DNA of 7,974 nucleotides from an uncultured Coriobacteriaceae bacterium (GCA_902796815.1 CADBQL010000227.1:1-7974), one strand, 5' to 3'; shown: positions 1 through 5,698, counted from the stretch's first letter. Numbers and translations are program-made. The notes: a model not told the origin generated them from the letters alone.

Positions 1-68
1 CTGCCTGAAAAGCCCAACTTCCCGAAATCCACGCAAAGCGGCAAAGTGTTTCGCCTGTTCATAACTCT

Positions 69-102
69 AGCTCAATGAGGAGTATCCTCATTGAGCTTCT
101 TT
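69..102 (+). terminator. Intrinsic terminator of an upstream gene
   Basis: A perfect 13-bp stem (69-81 with 85-97, arm AGCTCAATGAGGA) closes a 3-base GTA loop. It is followed by a short T-rich tract, TTCTTT. The T tract lies on the plus-strand side only, so it should end a plus-strand transcript entering from the left. Two plus-strand frames reach the edge of the window and stop at 62-64 and at 76-78. The frame ending at 62-64 stops just before the stem, but neither can be recognised as a gene. Confidence 0.85.
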
Positions 103-187
103 GGGCTAATTTTTAGACAGTCTCCCCCATCACAGAACGCTAGAAACGGAATTCGTCACACAAAACCATACATGTGTTCTTATTTTA

Positions 188-196
188 TGGTATACT
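188..196 (+). promoter_or_regulatory. Extended -10 promoter for the Bro-N gene
   Basis: TGGTATACT is a TGn extended -10 element with a good TATACT hexamer (191-196). No good -35 hexamer lies 17-18 bases upstream, which is usual for extended -10 promoters. An inverted repeat ACCATA (165-170) / TATGGT (186-191) overlaps the -10 and could be an operator. Initiation is expected near 202-204. Confidence 0.55.
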
Positions 197-202
197 ACCC
201 CC

Positions 203-286
203 ATGAAAGCTGAATAGGTTGGGGCGTGAGCAATCGACTCCTAACCCTCTTCGGGGACAGCCGTACGCGAATCGAAGGGGGTTCAT
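203..286 (+). promoter_or_regulatory. Structured 5' leader with a four-codon mini-ORF
   Basis: The predicted transcript start falls on an ATG at 203 that reads M-K-A-E-stop (203-217), so a leaderless mini-ORF is possible. GGTTGGGG (217-224) can pair with TCCTAACC (239-246), allowing G-U pairs. CTTCG (249-253) can pair with CGAAG (273-277), which would cover part of the ribosome site AAGGGGG (275-281). This suggests translational control, but no known riboswitch class was recognised. Confidence 0.25.
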
Positions 287-1144
287 ATGGATACCGGTAT
301 CGTCAAGCAATTCGAAGACCATCAAATTCGCAGCGCATGGAACGCCGAGGAGGAGCGCTGGTATTTCAGCATTGTCGATGTTGTTGGGGCCTTGACGGAT
401 AGCTCGGACCCAAAACAGTACGTCAAGAGGATGCGCTCACGAGACGCCGAGCTCAACGCCAACTGGGGTACAATTTGTACCCCAGTTCGAATGACGGCTG
501 CCGACGGAAAAAATCGAGAGGTTATGGCCGCTACCACCGAAGGGGTGCTCCGCATCATTCAGTCCATCCCCTCGAAGCGCGCCGAACCATTCAAGCTGTG
601 GCTCGCGCAGGTCGGCGCGGAGCGCATTCAGGAGGCCATCGATCCTGAACTCGCCATGCAGCGAGCTATGGACACCTACGCCAAGAAAGGGTACTCGGAA
701 GGCTGGATTCGCCAGCGCCTATTGTCAATCGACATACGCAAGGAGCTTACAAGCGAATGGCAGCAACGTGGCGTTCGCACAGGCAGCGAGTTCGCCATTC
801 TCACTGACGAGATTTCCCGCGCCTGGAGCGGCATGAGCACGCGTGAGTACAAGGATTTCAAAGGGCTCACGAGCGAAAACCTGCGCGACAACATGAGCAA
901 TACCGAGTTGGTGCTTAACATGCTTGCCGAAACCACCACAACAGAGATTTCGAGAGCCGAGGAACCGACGAGCTTCGAGGAGAACCGCGACGTTGCCCAC
1001 AGGGGTGGAACAGTCGCTGGCAACGCGCGAAAGCAAATCGAAGCGGAAACGGGTCGCCCTGTCGTCACCTCGATGAACGCTCTCGATTTTGCGCAAGTTA
1101 TCGCCGGTGTTCTACAGGACATAGGCTCCAAAAGCCAAGCCTGA
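287..1144 (+). CDS. Bro-N domain protein (phage antirepressor-like)
   Basis: A 285-residue protein. Residues about 18-115 read as a Bro-N domain (Pfam PF02498 type), with WYFSIVDVVGALTDSSDPKQY and the later VMAATTEGVLRIIQSIPSKR and FKLWLAQVGAERI stretches. The C-terminal half (about 140-275: RQRLLSIDIRKELTSEW, SGMSTREYKDFKGL, NLRDNMSNTELVLNMLAE, GRPVVTSMNALDF) matches a conserved domain of stand-alone bacterial Bro-N proteins. Family members bind DNA and occur in prophages and genomic islands; a precise role is not established. The ATG follows AAGGGGG with 5 bases between. The full family length seems present. No phage structural gene or integrase is visible, so it is likely an island-borne or resident copy. 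Confidence 0.88.
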   Translation: MDTGIVKQFEDHQIRSAWNAEEERWYFSIVDVVGALTDSSDPKQYVKRMRSRDAELNANWGTICTPVRMTAADGKNREVMAATTEGVLRIIQSIPSKRAEPFKLWLAQVGAERIQEAIDPELAMQRAMDTYAKKGYSEGWIRQRLLSIDIRKELTSEWQQRGVRTGSEFAILTDEISRAWSGMSTREYKDFKGLTSENLRDNMSNTELVLNMLAETTTTEISRAEEPTSFEENRDVAHRGGTVAGNARKQIEAETGRPVVTSMNALDFAQVIAGVLQDIGSKSQA

Positions 1145-1157
1145 GAGAGATGCACAA

Positions 1158-1370
1158 ATGCTTGGTACCTGCCACAATTGCTCGCGCCCAGTACTACAAC
1201 GTCGCCCTGCCCCCTTTGCAGGAGCCAATATCCTGGAAAGGGCGCTGCAGAATATGGACCCCTTCCTTGTGTCAGGCATTCGCAAGGCAACCACAAGCGG
1301 GCGGAAATTCATCCAAGAGACCTGCGAGCTCATCGCCTCGGCGGTCCGCAGGCAAGTGCAACTCGGCTAG
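1158..1370 (+). CDS. Possible small CxxC protein
   Basis: A 70-residue frame begins 13 bases after the Bro-N stop, with GAGAGAG just upstream as a weak ribosome site. It has a CHNC pair near the N-terminus (Cys5, Cys8) and a basic stretch. A helix-prone body follows (ANILERALQNMDPF, RKFIQETCELIASAVRRQV). The single Cys pair could bind metal only as a dimer or together with Cys56. Codon third positions look coding-like, better than in the overlapping frame at 1150-1422. Close spacing suggests co-transcription with the Bro-N gene. No family was recognised; it may be a remnant of a longer zinc-ribbon protein. Confidence 0.38.
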   Translation: MLGTCHNCSRPVLQRRPAPFAGANILERALQNMDPFLVSGIRKATTSGRKFIQETCELIASAVRRQVQLG

Positions 1371-1468
1371 GAAACATGACAGTAGGATCATTCGAAGTTA
1401 CGGAAACGAAATCACCCGATAGCGCGCATAATGGCCTGAAATGTAAAAACGATCAGAGGAGGCGCGCA

Positions 1469-1669
1469 ATGAACTTTGATGGTTTGACCCCCGAGCAAAA
1501 GGAAATGGCGCTTTCCTGCAAAACGCCCGAAGAGCTGTTGGCAATGGCCAAGAAAATGGGCTATAAGCTTTCCGATGAGGAGCTCGATAGCATATCGGGC
1601 GGCAGCTGGTACAACTGCCCAAGCGATTGCCCCAATTATGATGCGAACGGGAACGAGTGGTATTGCTAA
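1469..1669 (+). CDS. Nif11-type RiPP precursor peptide
   Basis: A 66-residue peptide. The leader (1-45) has the features of the Nif11-like / TIGR03798 group: LTPEQKEMALSCKTPEELLAMAKK, then GYKLSDEELDSISGG ending in a Gly-Gly site at 44-45. In that group the leader is removed at GG by a C39-peptidase ABC exporter and guides modification enzymes. The 21-residue core starts SWYNCPSDCPNYD and ends NEWYC; it holds Cys50, Cys54 and Cys66 with two Trp and three Tyr, so thioether, disulfide or aromatic crosslinks are conceivable. The start is fixed by AGGAGG (1457-1462), six bases before the ATG; the same frame is open upstream but without a ribosome site. No exporter, LanM, YcaO or SPASM enzyme is in the window. 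The nearest enzyme is the radical SAM gene at 1881. Confidence 0.85.
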   Translation: MNFDGLTPEQKEMALSCKTPEELLAMAKKMGYKLSDEELDSISGGSWYNCPSDCPNYDANGNEWYC

Positions 1670-1783
1670 ACACACCGTCTGGCAAACATAATCCCAAATA
1701 GCACACCGTACGTTGAGGGTTTCGCCGAGTTCCTGGCAAGGGTAGCCATATGGCGTAAACTCGACATGCAAGTGCGCGTCCGC

Positions 1784-1832
1784 TGAGCTGAACAGGGTTT
1801 GAGCCGCGGGTTTGAGCTGAACTGAGCTGAAC
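1784..1832. repeat. Three copies of the decamer TGAGCTGAAC
   Basis: Identical decamers lie at 1784-1793, 1813-1822 and 1823-1832, the last two adjacent. The 9-mer GGGTTTGAG also occurs twice between them (1795-1803, 1808-1816). They lie in the spacer just before the radical SAM gene and put stop codons in the frame that would otherwise extend its N-terminus. They may be regulator sites or simple slippage. Confidence 0.7.
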
Positions 1833-1880
1833 GCGGGCCTTGTGTTGAATTATGGCGCAAACCTCAGGCTGGAGCAGAGC

Positions 1881-2774
1881 ATGCTGGACTCATACGCGAA
1901 CATCGACAGACGCTACCTGCCGCAGATCGCCGACAGGCGCGTGTCGTCTGATGGCACCCGCAAGTATGTTTTGCAGCTACATGACGGCGCCCTGGTCGAG
2001 ACGGTAGGAATTCCGCACGGAAACGCAAGCGACCCACGCAGACTCACCGTGTGCTTTTCGACCCAGTCGGGATGCGCTATGGGCTGCGCTTTCTGCGCCA
2101 CGGGCAAGCTGGGGCTCACGCGCAATCTCGAGCCCGCCGAGATGGTCTGGCAGGTGGCTCTCGTCGGGAGCAATTTCGGACATCGTGCGGACTCGGCCAT
2201 CGCGATGGGCCAGGGCGAGCCGCTCGCCAACTACGCGGCGCTCGTCGAATCGCTCGGCTTTATGAACGGCGCGCAGGGCTTTGGAATTGACAAGCGCGAC
2301 CTGGTGGTTTCGACGTGCGGCATCCCGAACGGCATCCGCGCCTTTGCGGAAGATGGTGTACCGGCGACGCTCGCTGTGTCGCTCCATGCTGCCAGGCAGG
2401 AGCTGCGCGACAAGTTGATGCCTGGCGTTCGCGCCTTTCCGCTCGCACGTCTTCGCTCGGAACTCGCCCGCTACAACGAGGTTTCGGGGAAGCGCGTGAT
2501 CATCCAGTACCTCATGCTCGACGGCATCAACGACCAAGACGAGGATTTCGAGGCCATCGAACAGTTCTGCCGCGGGCTCGATGCCCACGTGAGCCTTTTG
2601 CGCTTCAATCGCGCGGATGGGATCCCGTTCGCCCCGAGCGCGTTCGGACGGATGCTGGTCTGGAGCGCCGAGCTCAACCAGCATGGCATTCCGGCAAGCA
2701 TCAACAAGCCGCGCGGCGCCGACGTCGACGCCGCTTGCGGACAACTTGCATCACAGCTCAATCAGGCAGGTTAG
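1881..2774 (+). CDS. rlmN: RlmN-type radical SAM methyltransferase, short form
   Basis: RlmN methylates C2 of adenosine in 23S rRNA (A2503 in E. coli) and in some tRNAs by radical SAM chemistry through a methyl-cysteine. From the ATG at 1881 the protein has 297 residues. The iron-sulfur motif is CAMGCAFC (Cys65, Cys69, Cys72). The resolving-cysteine equivalent is in TVCFSTQSGC (Cys58), the SAM-binding GQGEPL is at 110-115, and the methyl-carrying Cys286 is in DVDAACGQL. All catalytic residues are therefore present. About 20 residues precede RRVSSDGTRKY, whereas usual RlmN proteins of 340-390 residues have a further N-terminal helical domain of some 60-80 residues, which is missing. ATG 1881 is preceded by GGAG with six bases between; GTG 1842 in the same frame is a weaker alternative, and a TGA at 1818 blocks further extension. 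It may be a lineage-specific short RlmN or a paralogue. Confidence 0.82.
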   Translation: MLDSYANIDRRYLPQIADRRVSSDGTRKYVLQLHDGALVETVGIPHGNASDPRRLTVCFSTQSGCAMGCAFCATGKLGLTRNLEPAEMVWQVALVGSNFGHRADSAIAMGQGEPLANYAALVESLGFMNGAQGFGIDKRDLVVSTCGIPNGIRAFAEDGVPATLAVSLHAARQELRDKLMPGVRAFPLARLRSELARYNEVSGKRVIIQYLMLDGINDQDEDFEAIEQFCRGLDAHVSLLRFNRADGIPFAPSAFGRMLVWSAELNQHGIPASINKPRGADVDAACGQLASQLNQAG

Positions 2775-2949
2775 CGCAGCGAGCTAGAACGTGCAGCAAA
2801 TACGCGGCAACCGCGATAGAGCAACTCCAAAAACAATAGTTCACCCATAACGTAACGCCTACGCCACGTCCACGGAAACGTGCTTGGCTTCACAAATCGC
2901 TACCAGACACCGGCAATTCGTCCTTTGCGCAAAATCTAACGTCGAAAAC

Positions 2950-3107
2950 GACAGAATGTAAGATTGTTAACATCAATCTCGAGTTTAGAAGCGTTTTTGC
3001 GATATCCCTATCGGCAAAGACCCAGGTCGCGATAAATCGACTTTACGTCATGCGGCTAATAACCTGGTTTTCCAGCCGAGTTGATGTTAACAATCTTACA
3101 TTCTGTC
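2950..3107. repeat. 158-bp element with perfect 27-bp inverted ends
   Basis: Bases 2950-2976 (starting GACAGAATGTAAGATTG) are the exact reverse complement of 3081-3107, 27 of 27. They enclose 104 bases that hold a smaller hairpin (GATA/TATC flanked by TTGC/GCAA, about 2997-3018) and a CCAGGT/ACCTGG pair (3022-3027, 3062-3067). No coding frame lies inside and no clear target-site duplication flanks it. It fits a MITE-like non-autonomous element or an invertible segment. It sits in the gene-free stretch 2775-3294; apart from a short CGCGG/CCGCG hairpin at 2803-2815, nothing else was seen before it. Confidence 0.85.
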
Positions 3108-3188
3108 AAATCTGATGCGTAATTTTGCCCAAATGAAATAACGGGCCATATAGGAGGATGAACCCGATGGCCTCGCGCTCAAATCATC

Positions 3189-3268
3189 GAGACGTTTACC
3201 CCGGTGAGGTGTCCCGCCGTGTGAGACGTTTACCCCGGTGAGGTGTCCCATCCCCGGGGAGGTGTCCC
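3189..3268. repeat. Direct repeats, possible insertion-sequence end
   Basis: A 27-base unit starting GAGACGTTTACCCCGG and ending AGGTGTCCC is repeated exactly at 3189-3215 and 3223-3249 (period 34). A third, partial copy at 3252-3268 matches 16 of 17 bases (CCCCGGGGAGGTGTCCC). Repeated terminal blocks of this kind are typical transposase-binding sites at the ends of some insertion sequences, such as the IS21 group. No transposase is present, so this would be a remnant. The family assignment is a guess. Confidence 0.8.
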
Positions 3269-3294
3269 ACCGCGAAGGGGCCCGCTCAATCCGA

Positions 3295-4164
3295 TTATGC
3301 AAAAGCGGTTATTCCCACGGTGCCAACCACGATGAGCACAAGGCCTAAGAGAGCTTTCCGCGAAAGCCTCTCGCCCAGAACAAGCCAGGAGAATGCAATT
3401 GACGCAACTATCGAGAGCTTGTCGATCTGAACGACCGCGCTCACCACACCCGTCTGTATCGCAAAGTAGTAACACAACCACGAAGCCCCGGTCGCCAGGC
3501 CGCTCAACACCAAAAAAGCGAGCTCCCTTGACTCGATGCTCCGGGCTCTCTGAAGCTTGCCCTTCCATATCACTATGCCCCATGACGCCACTAGAACGAC
3601 GCACGTACGTATGGCAGTTCCCAGGTTCGATTCAACTCCGTCGATGCCGACCTTGCCCAATATAGCCGTGAGCGCAGCGAACACGGCGGCGAGCACGGCG
3701 TACGCGAGCCAGCCGAAACCGCCTGTTTGGGAAGCCCCCACATCACGGCGCTCGATCATCATGAGCGTGCCAACGAGGATGATGGCCGTTGCAACCAGCT
3801 TCAGCGCCAAGTTATCCGTTTCCCCGAACAAAACGATGGCCAGAAGCGTAGCGAGCACCGCGCTCGATTTGTCGATGGGGACCACCTTGTTCACATCGCC
3901 AAGGGAGAGCGCCTTGAAATAGCATATCCATGACCCGCCGGTGGCAAGCCCCGACAGTACGAGAAACAGCCAAGTGCGGGGGGATATCGCGGCAATGGAG
4001 CTGATAGAGCCCGCGCATGCTGCGGCAACCCATGCAAGCACGAGAACGACACCCGTGCGTACGGCAGTAGCCACATCGGAATCCGTCGTCTGAACGCCGA
4101 GTTTTCCGAGTATCGCAACGATTCCCGCAAAAAGCGCGGAAGCGCATGCAGCCAACACCCACAT
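3295..4164 (-). CDS. EamA/DMT-family membrane transporter
   Basis: A 289-residue, very hydrophobic protein with about ten predicted membrane helices in two homologous halves, as in the drug/metabolite transporter superfamily (EamA domain twice). The internal duplication can be read directly: ILGK at 18-21 and 168-171, TAVRT/TAIRT at 33-37 and 183-187, LSGLATG at 70-76 and 220-226, PIDK/QIDK at 96-99 and 246-249, and FGE/LGE at 113-115 and 263-265. It probably moves a small metabolite across the cytoplasmic membrane; the substrate cannot be read from sequence. The ATG at 4164 follows TAAGG with a short spacer, and the TAA stop is at 3297-3295. It is a single-gene unit. A 12-bp palindrome about 130 bases upstream may be its control site. 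Confidence 0.9.
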   Translation of the reverse strand: MWVLAACASALFAGIVAILGKLGVQTTDSDVATAVRTGVVLVLAWVAAACAGSISSIAAISPRTWLFLVLSGLATGGSWICYFKALSLGDVNKVVPIDKSSAVLATLLAIVLFGETDNLALKLVATAIILVGTLMMIERRDVGASQTGGFGWLAYAVLAAVFAALTAILGKVGIDGVESNLGTAIRTCVVLVASWGIVIWKGKLQRARSIESRELAFLVLSGLATGASWLCYYFAIQTGVVSAVVQIDKLSIVASIAFSWLVLGERLSRKALLGLVLIVVGTVGITAFA

Positions 4165-4287
4165 TGGGCCTTACCATCCTTTCCATCGGACATGTACGGT
4201 CCACCACCACGCCCCGCAGGGGCCACGCCGCGAACCGAGAGATTGCCGATGACAGAATACCCCAAAGCGTGTCGAACAATCTTTTCG

Positions 4288-4302
4288 TGAGAATAATTAT
4301 TC
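4288..4302. promoter_or_regulatory. AT-rich palindrome upstream of the transporter
   Basis: GAATAATTATTC (4291-4302) is a perfect 12-bp palindrome. With the preceding TGA it matches 11 of 14 defined positions of the 7-1-7 Fur-box consensus TGATAATNATTATCA. On the minus strand it lies in a candidate promoter region (TTGTTT, 18 bases, TATTCT) for the EamA gene. Fur-type control is a suggestion only. Confidence 0.3.
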
Positions 4303-4417
4303 CGACAGCTTTTAAACAACGAGGTATCGGTTGATTGCAATGGCGTCGCCATCGCAGGCCAGCTTGATTGCAACACGACAGAACCCAACGACAAGGGGCA
4401 AACGTGGGGACTTGCTT

Positions 4418-4504
4418 TTTTGCGATTGCATCGTGGATGATTCTGTGACAAGACGACCGTTCTGCCCGTTTGCGGCAAGAAAACGCACGCGGGCAATCGC
4501 ATGA
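4418..4504 (+). pseudogene. Decayed second copy of the zinc-ribbon segment
   Basis: Bases 4421-4468 translate to CDCIVDDSVTRRPFCP, which lines up with CDSIVEDSVAKCPFCS of the gene at 4649 (DNA about 75-80% identical over some 50 bases). The second CxxC has lost a Cys (RPFC for CPFC). A later TGCGGCAAG (4471-4479) would continue the ribbon as CGK in another frame, implying a one-base loss. The frame containing the match opens at ATG 4340 without a ribosome site and stops at 4504. This is best read as a degenerate duplicate of the downstream gene, not a working protein. Confidence 0.6.
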
Positions 4505-4537
4505 CAACCAGCGCAAACGCGTCACGCGAATTATCCG

Positions 4538-4555
4538 TAAGGATGAGAATCCTTA
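4538..4555. promoter_or_regulatory. Inverted repeat, possible operator
   Basis: TAAGGAT (4538-4544) and ATCCTTA (4549-4555) form a perfect 7-bp inverted repeat around GAGA. It is about 50 bases upstream of the -10 element of the zinc-ribbon gene, a position suited to a regulator. No family is assigned. Confidence 0.3.
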
Positions 4556-4605
4556 GCGAAACGAGCAGAAGCGCTTGGAAGCTGACGGTGAAGGTGCCCA
4601 CTCAA

Positions 4606-4614
4606 TGATAGAAT
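4606..4614 (+). promoter_or_regulatory. Extended -10 promoter for the zinc-ribbon gene
   Basis: TGATAGAAT is a TGn extended -10 element with hexamer TAGAAT. It is 34 bases before the ATG at 4649, giving a leader of about 28 bases with AAGGGA (4638-4643) as ribosome site. No convincing -35 was found. Confidence 0.4.
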
Positions 4615-4648
4615 GCAATCCGTTTGAACCTGACGATAAGGGATAGCA

Positions 4649-4786
4649 ATGAAAGCATGTGTATACTGCGATAGCATTGTGGAAGATTCCGTAGCAAAAT
4701 GCCCGTTTTGCTCGTCAAACCGTTTCCAGAGAGTGTGCCCGACATGTGGCAAACCGTATGAAGGGGCAACTTGCCTCGATTGCTAA
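4649..4786 (+). CDS. 45-residue double zinc-ribbon protein
   Basis: This small frame starts MKACVYCDSIVEDSVAKCPF and ends PYEGATCLDC. Four CxxC pairs (Cys4/7, 18/21, 30/33, 42/45) give two tandem zinc ribbons. AAGGGA sits six bases before the ATG. Zinc ribbons of this type are common at the cytosolic N-terminus of small membrane proteins. The stop TAA (4784-4786) falls right after the last Cys, and the same frame continues open for another 179 codons with no start signal of its own. This is therefore very probably the front of an interrupted longer protein. Whether the 45-residue product alone is stable or useful is unknown. Confidence 0.75.
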   Translation: MKACVYCDSIVEDSVAKCPFCSSNRFQRVCPTCGKPYEGATCLDC

Positions 4787-5200
4787 GCGAGAGAAGCGGC
4801 CGCTTTCAAGGCGGCCGAGGAATCGCGGCAGAAGACAGAAGCCGAGGCTAAGGCGAACAAGGGGCTTGCCTGGAAGACGGCGCTTACGGTTTTCATGCCC
4901 TATGTCGGCGGGTTTTTCCTCATCAACGACAACGTTAGAAAGGGCTTCCGCCTCTTCGGCATCATATGGTGCTCTTTCCTCGCGATATACGGAGCTTCGC
5001 TGAGCGGAGCGTTCGGCACCAAGCTGTTCGTGTCCCTTTTCATGATGCTTCCGTTTATCGTCTATGCCTGCAGGAAGCGACTATGGAAGTGGAACGAGCT
5101 CGATTCCGAGTCAAGGCCTCTCGCGATTGCCTTCGCGGGCGTTTTGCTGGTTACGCTCGTTCTTGCCTTAGTGAGCGGCGGCTCCCCGAGCAATAAAGCC

Positions 5201-5275
5201 GCCTCGTCGTATTCCGCGGCGTCGAGCTCCGCGGCGTCGAGCTCCGCAGTGTCGAGCTCCGCCGCGTCTTATCCC
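5201..5275 (+). repeat. 15-bp tandem repeats coding a Ser/Ala tail
   Basis: Five consecutive 15-base units (5201, 5216, 5231, 5246, 5261). Two are identical (GCGGCGTCGAGCTCC), one differs at two bases (GCAGTG start) and the two outer ones are diverged. They encode repeating Ala-Ser-Ser-Ser-Ala pentads in the tail of the interrupted membrane protein. Exact units are prone to slippage, so the tail length may vary between strains. Confidence 0.8.
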
Positions 5276-5340
5276 CCAGCATCTGGTCTTTTGGTATCCA
5301 TGAATTCATCGATGCCCGCGCGATAGCAAACGGTCAATCA

Positions 5341-5396
5341 CCGGTGACGTGGAGTATCTCGCATATTTGCAAGAGAGGCATTCGTGCACGTCACGG
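5341..5396. repeat. Long imperfect hairpin
   Basis: GTGACGTG (5344-5351) pairs with CACGTCAC (5387-5394). Inside, TCTC/GAGA and GCA/TGC pairs can stack around TATT. It starts 15 bases after the membrane-protein frame ends. There is no following T tract, so it is not a standard terminator. It is the first structure of the non-coding field 5327-5974. Confidence 0.5.
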
Positions 5397-5440
5397 CTAA
5401 CATGCGTCTTGCAGTACCAAAAATCCCGCGCACGGGTGCC

Positions 5441-5493
5441 TGCGCAGCCGTCGTTTTCACATCGGCGCGCATGCACACCCGTCAATCCCGCGC
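5441..5493. repeat. Two unpaired arms of the hairpin repeat family
   Basis: TGCGCAGCCGTCGTTTTCAC (5441-5460) resembles the reverse complement of the right arms found at 5541-5563 and 5676-5698. TGCACACCCGTCAATCCCGC (from 5472) matches the left arms at 5502 and 5637. They look like partial or rearranged copies of the same hairpin repeat. Confidence 0.6.
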
Positions 5494-5495
5494 CG

Positions 5496-5569
5496 GCGCT
5501 CGTGCACACCCGTCAATCTCACGCACACAAGCCGCTTTCCGCGTGAAATCGACGGTTGTGCACGAGCGC
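5496..5569. repeat. Large hairpin repeat, copy 1
   Basis: Arms 5496-5524 and 5541-5569 (29 bases each) pair at 26 positions around a 16-base loop. The outer 12 base pairs (GCGCTCGTGCAC with GTGCACGAGCGC) are perfect. The left arm contains ACCCGTCAATCTCACGC and the right arm GCGTGAAATCGACGGTT. No frame across it looks coding. It resembles REP/BIME-type intergenic repeats, but no known family was recognised. Confidence 0.75.
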
Positions 5570-5613
5570 GGCTTCTGGTGAAGAGTCGCGACCTGGGCAA
5601 ATGCCGACGCGCA

Positions 5614-5630
5614 GGCCGCGGACCGCGGCC
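5614..5630. repeat. 17-base GC palindrome
   Basis: GGCCGCGG, one A, then CCGCGGCC: a perfect 8-bp inverted repeat around a single base, lying between the two large hairpins. It could be a spacer structure of the repeat field or a protein site. Confidence 0.6.
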
Positions 5631-5636
5631 ACACGC

Positions 5637-5698
5637 GTGCATACCCGTCAATCTCGCGCGCGCAGGGCGCCTTCTGCGCGAAATCGACGGTTGTGCAC
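5637..5698. repeat. Large hairpin repeat, copy 2
   Basis: Arms 5637-5659 and 5676-5698 pair at 20 of 23 positions, one a G-T pair. They match copy 1 closely, including its three mismatched positions. Where copy 1 has TCACGC with GCGTGA, copy 2 has TCGCGC with GCGCGA, a paired A-T to G-C change that keeps the stem. The loop sequences differ. A further CGGCGC/GCGCCG hairpin follows at 5702-5718. Confidence 0.75.

Larger units (their letters stand above)
4649..5326 (+). pseudogene. Zinc-ribbon membrane protein split by in-frame TAA
   Basis: Read through the TAA at codon 46, one frame of 226 codons encodes, in order: two zinc ribbons (1-45), a charged Ala/Glu/Lys helix (AREAAAFKAAEESRQKTEAE, about 47-70), and hydrophobic segments. 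The segments are near FMPYVGGFFLI, FGIIWCSFLAIYGASL, LFVSLFMMLPFIVYA and LAIAFAGVLLVTLVLALV. A Ser/Ala-rich tail ends NSSMPAR. Between the TAA and the first downstream ATG (4895) there is no ATG, GTG or TTG. ATG 4895 has no ribosome site and lies inside the first hydrophobic segment, so separate translation is unlikely. One substitution (for example from AAA, CAA or GAA) would explain the stop; stop readthrough is the alternative. Function unrecognised; the layout suggests a membrane-anchored protein with cytosolic zinc ribbons. Confidence 0.72.

Noticed and set aside
1..78. Possible 3' ends of an upstream gene in two plus-strand frames
   Set aside because: The pieces are about 20-25 residues, match nothing recognisable, and two frames are equally open. 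The terminator implies an upstream gene, but its frame cannot be chosen.
1150..1422. 90-residue plus-strand frame overlapping the small CxxC frame
   Set aside because: Composition looks random, with many Arg/Ser/Pro, and it starts without a better ribosome site than the frame at 1158.
1427..1432. CATAAT as a -10 element for the Nif11 gene
   Set aside because: It is at a plausible distance, but no -35 or extended -10 supports it, so it was not listed as a feature.
1178..1468. Long upstream extension of the Nif11 precursor
   Set aside because: AGGAGG sits ideally before ATG 1469, and the leader from there has the normal family length.
1977..2744. 255-residue minus-strand frame
   Set aside because: Antisense shadow of the RlmN-type gene, whose motifs are unmistakable on the plus strand.
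3891..4601. Overlapping minus-strand frames of about 236 residues
   Set aside because: They overlap the transporter start and the decayed zinc-ribbon copy and have no protein-like motifs.
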